NCBI RefSeq assembly: GCF_000262305.1 | Contig: NC_017910.1 | Location: forward strand, 3,968,001 to 4,032,000 | Reading direction: 5' to 3' | DNA from: Shimwellia blattae DSM 4481 = NBRC 105725 | GTDB taxonomy: Bacteria > Pseudomonadota > Gammaproteobacteria > Enterobacterales > Enterobacteriaceae | DNA length: 64,000 bases | In this document: positions 62,838 through 64,000 of the stretch, piece after piece | How the letters are laid out: each line of letters begins with the position of its first letter | Numbering within the stretch: position 1 is the stretch's first letter | The notes under the pieces: generated by a model | The model's database searches: none | Told to the model about the DNA's origin: nothing | What the model saw: only the letters and a program-made list of their open reading frames with translations | Program-made: the position numbers and the translations under genes

Positions 62838-64000
62838 TCAGGCAATCACACCCAGTTTTTTGCCAATACGCGTGAATGCAGCCACCGCATGTTCAATCTG
62901 TTGCGGAGTGTGGGCCGCTGACATTTGGGTACGGATCCGTGCCTGGCCTTTGGGAACAACCGGGTAGAAGAATCCGGTGACATAAATCCCCTCTTTTTGC
63001 AGCTCGCGGGCGAAGTTCTGCGCCACCACCGCATCACCGAGCATAACCGGAATAATGGCGTGATCGGCACCGGCCAGGGTAAACCCGGCGGCGCTCATCT
63101 TCTCCCGGAACAGGCGCGCGTTAGCCCACAGCCGATCGCGCAGCTCAGCACCGGATTCCAGCATCTCCAGAACTTTGATCGATGCCGCCACAATGGCCGG
63201 CGCCAGAGAGTTAGAAAACAGATACGGGCGGGAGCGCTGGCGCAGCCATTCGATCACCTCTTTGCGGCCTGCGGTATAACCGCCGGATGCACCACCCAGC
63301 GCTTTACCCAGCGTACCGGTAATGATATCCACCCGCCCCATGACATCACAAAACTCGTGGGTGCCACGGCCATGCTCGCCCACAAACCCGACGGCGTGTG
63401 AATCATCCACCATGACCAGTGCCTGGTACTGGTCGGCCAGGTCGCAGACCCCTTTCAGGTTGGCAATCACGCCATCCATGGAGAACACGCCGTCTGTCGC
63501 TATCAGTATATGGCGGGCACCGGCGGCTTTTGCCTCCTGCAGGCGCGCTTCCAGCTCGTGCATATCGTTGTTGGCATAGCGGTAGCGCTGCGCTTTGCAC
63601 AGGCGGACCCCGTCAATAATCGAGGCATGGTTCAGCGCATCGGAAATAATGGCATCTTCCGGCCCTAACAGGGTTTCGAACAGGCCGCCGTTCGCATCAA
63701 AGCAGGATGAGTACAGAATGGCATCTTCCATACCCAGGAAGCCCGCCAGCTTATGCTCCAGCGCTTTGTGGCTGTCCTGGGTGCCGCAGATAAAACGCAC
63801 CGACGCCATACCAAAGCCGTGGGTCTCCATCCCCTGCTGTGCGGCGGCGATCAGCGCCGGGTGGTTTGCCAGGCCCAGGTAGTTATTAGCACAGAAGTTA
63901 ATAACATGGCTGCCGTCGGCAACGGTGATATCCGCCTGCTGGGCGGAGGTGATGATGCGCTCTTCTTTGAACAACCCTTCCGCCCGGGCCTCTTCAAGCC
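62838..64000 (-). CDS. kbl: 2-amino-3-ketobutyrate coenzyme A ligase (5' end beyond window)
   Basis: This is a PLP enzyme converting 2-amino-3-ketobutyrate and CoA to glycine and acetyl-CoA. Visible are 386 residues, starting LEEARAEGLFKEER at the window edge, so about the first dozen residues of the roughly 398-residue protein are missing. The PLP Lys is in TGTLGKALGGASGG, with NNYLGLA, DDSHAVGFVG and FSNSLAPA also present. An internal ATG near 63974 is not the true start. It works with tdh in threonine breakdown. Confidence 0.97.
   Translation of the reverse strand, partial: LEEARAEGLFKEERIITSAQQADITVADGSHVINFCANNYLGLANHPALIAAAQQGMETHGFGMASVRFICGTQDSHKALEHKLAGFLGMEDAILYSSCFDANGGLFETLLGPEDAIISDALNHASIIDGVRLCKAQRYRYANNDMHELEARLQEAKAAGARHILIATDGVFSMDGVIANLKGVCDLADQYQALVMVDDSHAVGFVGEHGRGTHEFCDVMGRVDIITGTLGKALGGASGGYTAGRKEVIEWLRQRSRPYLFSNSLAPAIVAASIKVLEMLESGAELRDRLWANARLFREKMSAAGFTLAGADHAIIPVMLGDAVVAQNFARELQKEGIYVTGFFYPVVPKGQARIRTQMSAAHTPQQIEHAVAAFTRIGKKLGVIA

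Overview
The window is chromosomal DNA from a gamma-proteobacterium of the order Enterobacterales, most likely family Enterobacteriaceae. About 50 of its 59 protein genes are close counterparts of Escherichia coli genes, with near-identical lengths and long matching stretches. Conserved regulators keep their sites (OxyR/OxyS, ArgR, MetJ, sigma-32, CpxR/CpxQ). It is not Escherichia or Salmonella, because the gene order differs at several points. The genus cannot be fixed from sequence alone. No tRNA, rRNA, insertion sequence, prophage or CRISPR array was seen.

Region 1 (1-9.95 kb) is accessory. A tightly overlapped eight-gene plus-strand operon (112-8243) encodes an anaerobic sulfatase-maturase-type radical SAM enzyme, a MoxR AAA+ ATPase, a DUF58 protein, a DUF4381 membrane protein, two membrane-anchored von Willebrand A (VWA) proteins (the second with TPR repeats and a degraded metal site), a BatD-like exported protein and an exported HAD phosphatase. 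Coupling a radical SAM maturase to a MoxR/Bat complex in one transcript is the most unusual feature here. A hairpin ends the operon. An AT-rich stretch follows, with an IprA/YaiV-type regulator and a DUF3313 lipoprotein, which looks horizontally acquired.

Region 2 (10-28 kb) is core metabolism: yijD-fabR, sthA, oxyR with the divergent small RNA OxyS, argHBC divergent from argE across a double ARG box, ppc, eptC, metF, metBL and metJ with MetJ box arrays. The katG-to-yijO block that separates metF from eptC in E. coli is absent.

Region 3 (28-46 kb) carries rpmE, priA, cytR, ftsN, hslVU (heat-shock promoter overlapping the ftsN stop codon), menA, rraA, zapB, glpFK, glpX, fpr, yiiR, yiiQ and tpiA. 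An SLC13-type permease lies between tpiA and cdh.

Region 4 (46-54 kb) holds a TetR regulator and an NAD(P)H quinone-oxidoreductase-like gene inserted between cdh and sbp, each with a related palindrome upstream. Then come sbp, pfkA, fieF, cpxP (with the 3'-end-derived sRNA CpxQ) and cpxRA. cpxA lies next to trmL, an adjacency not present in E. coli.

Region 5 (54-64 kb) is trmL, cysE, gpsA, secB, grxC, yibN (with alanine in place of the expected rhodanese cysteine), gpmM, envC, yibQ, tdh and kbl, which is cut by the window edge.
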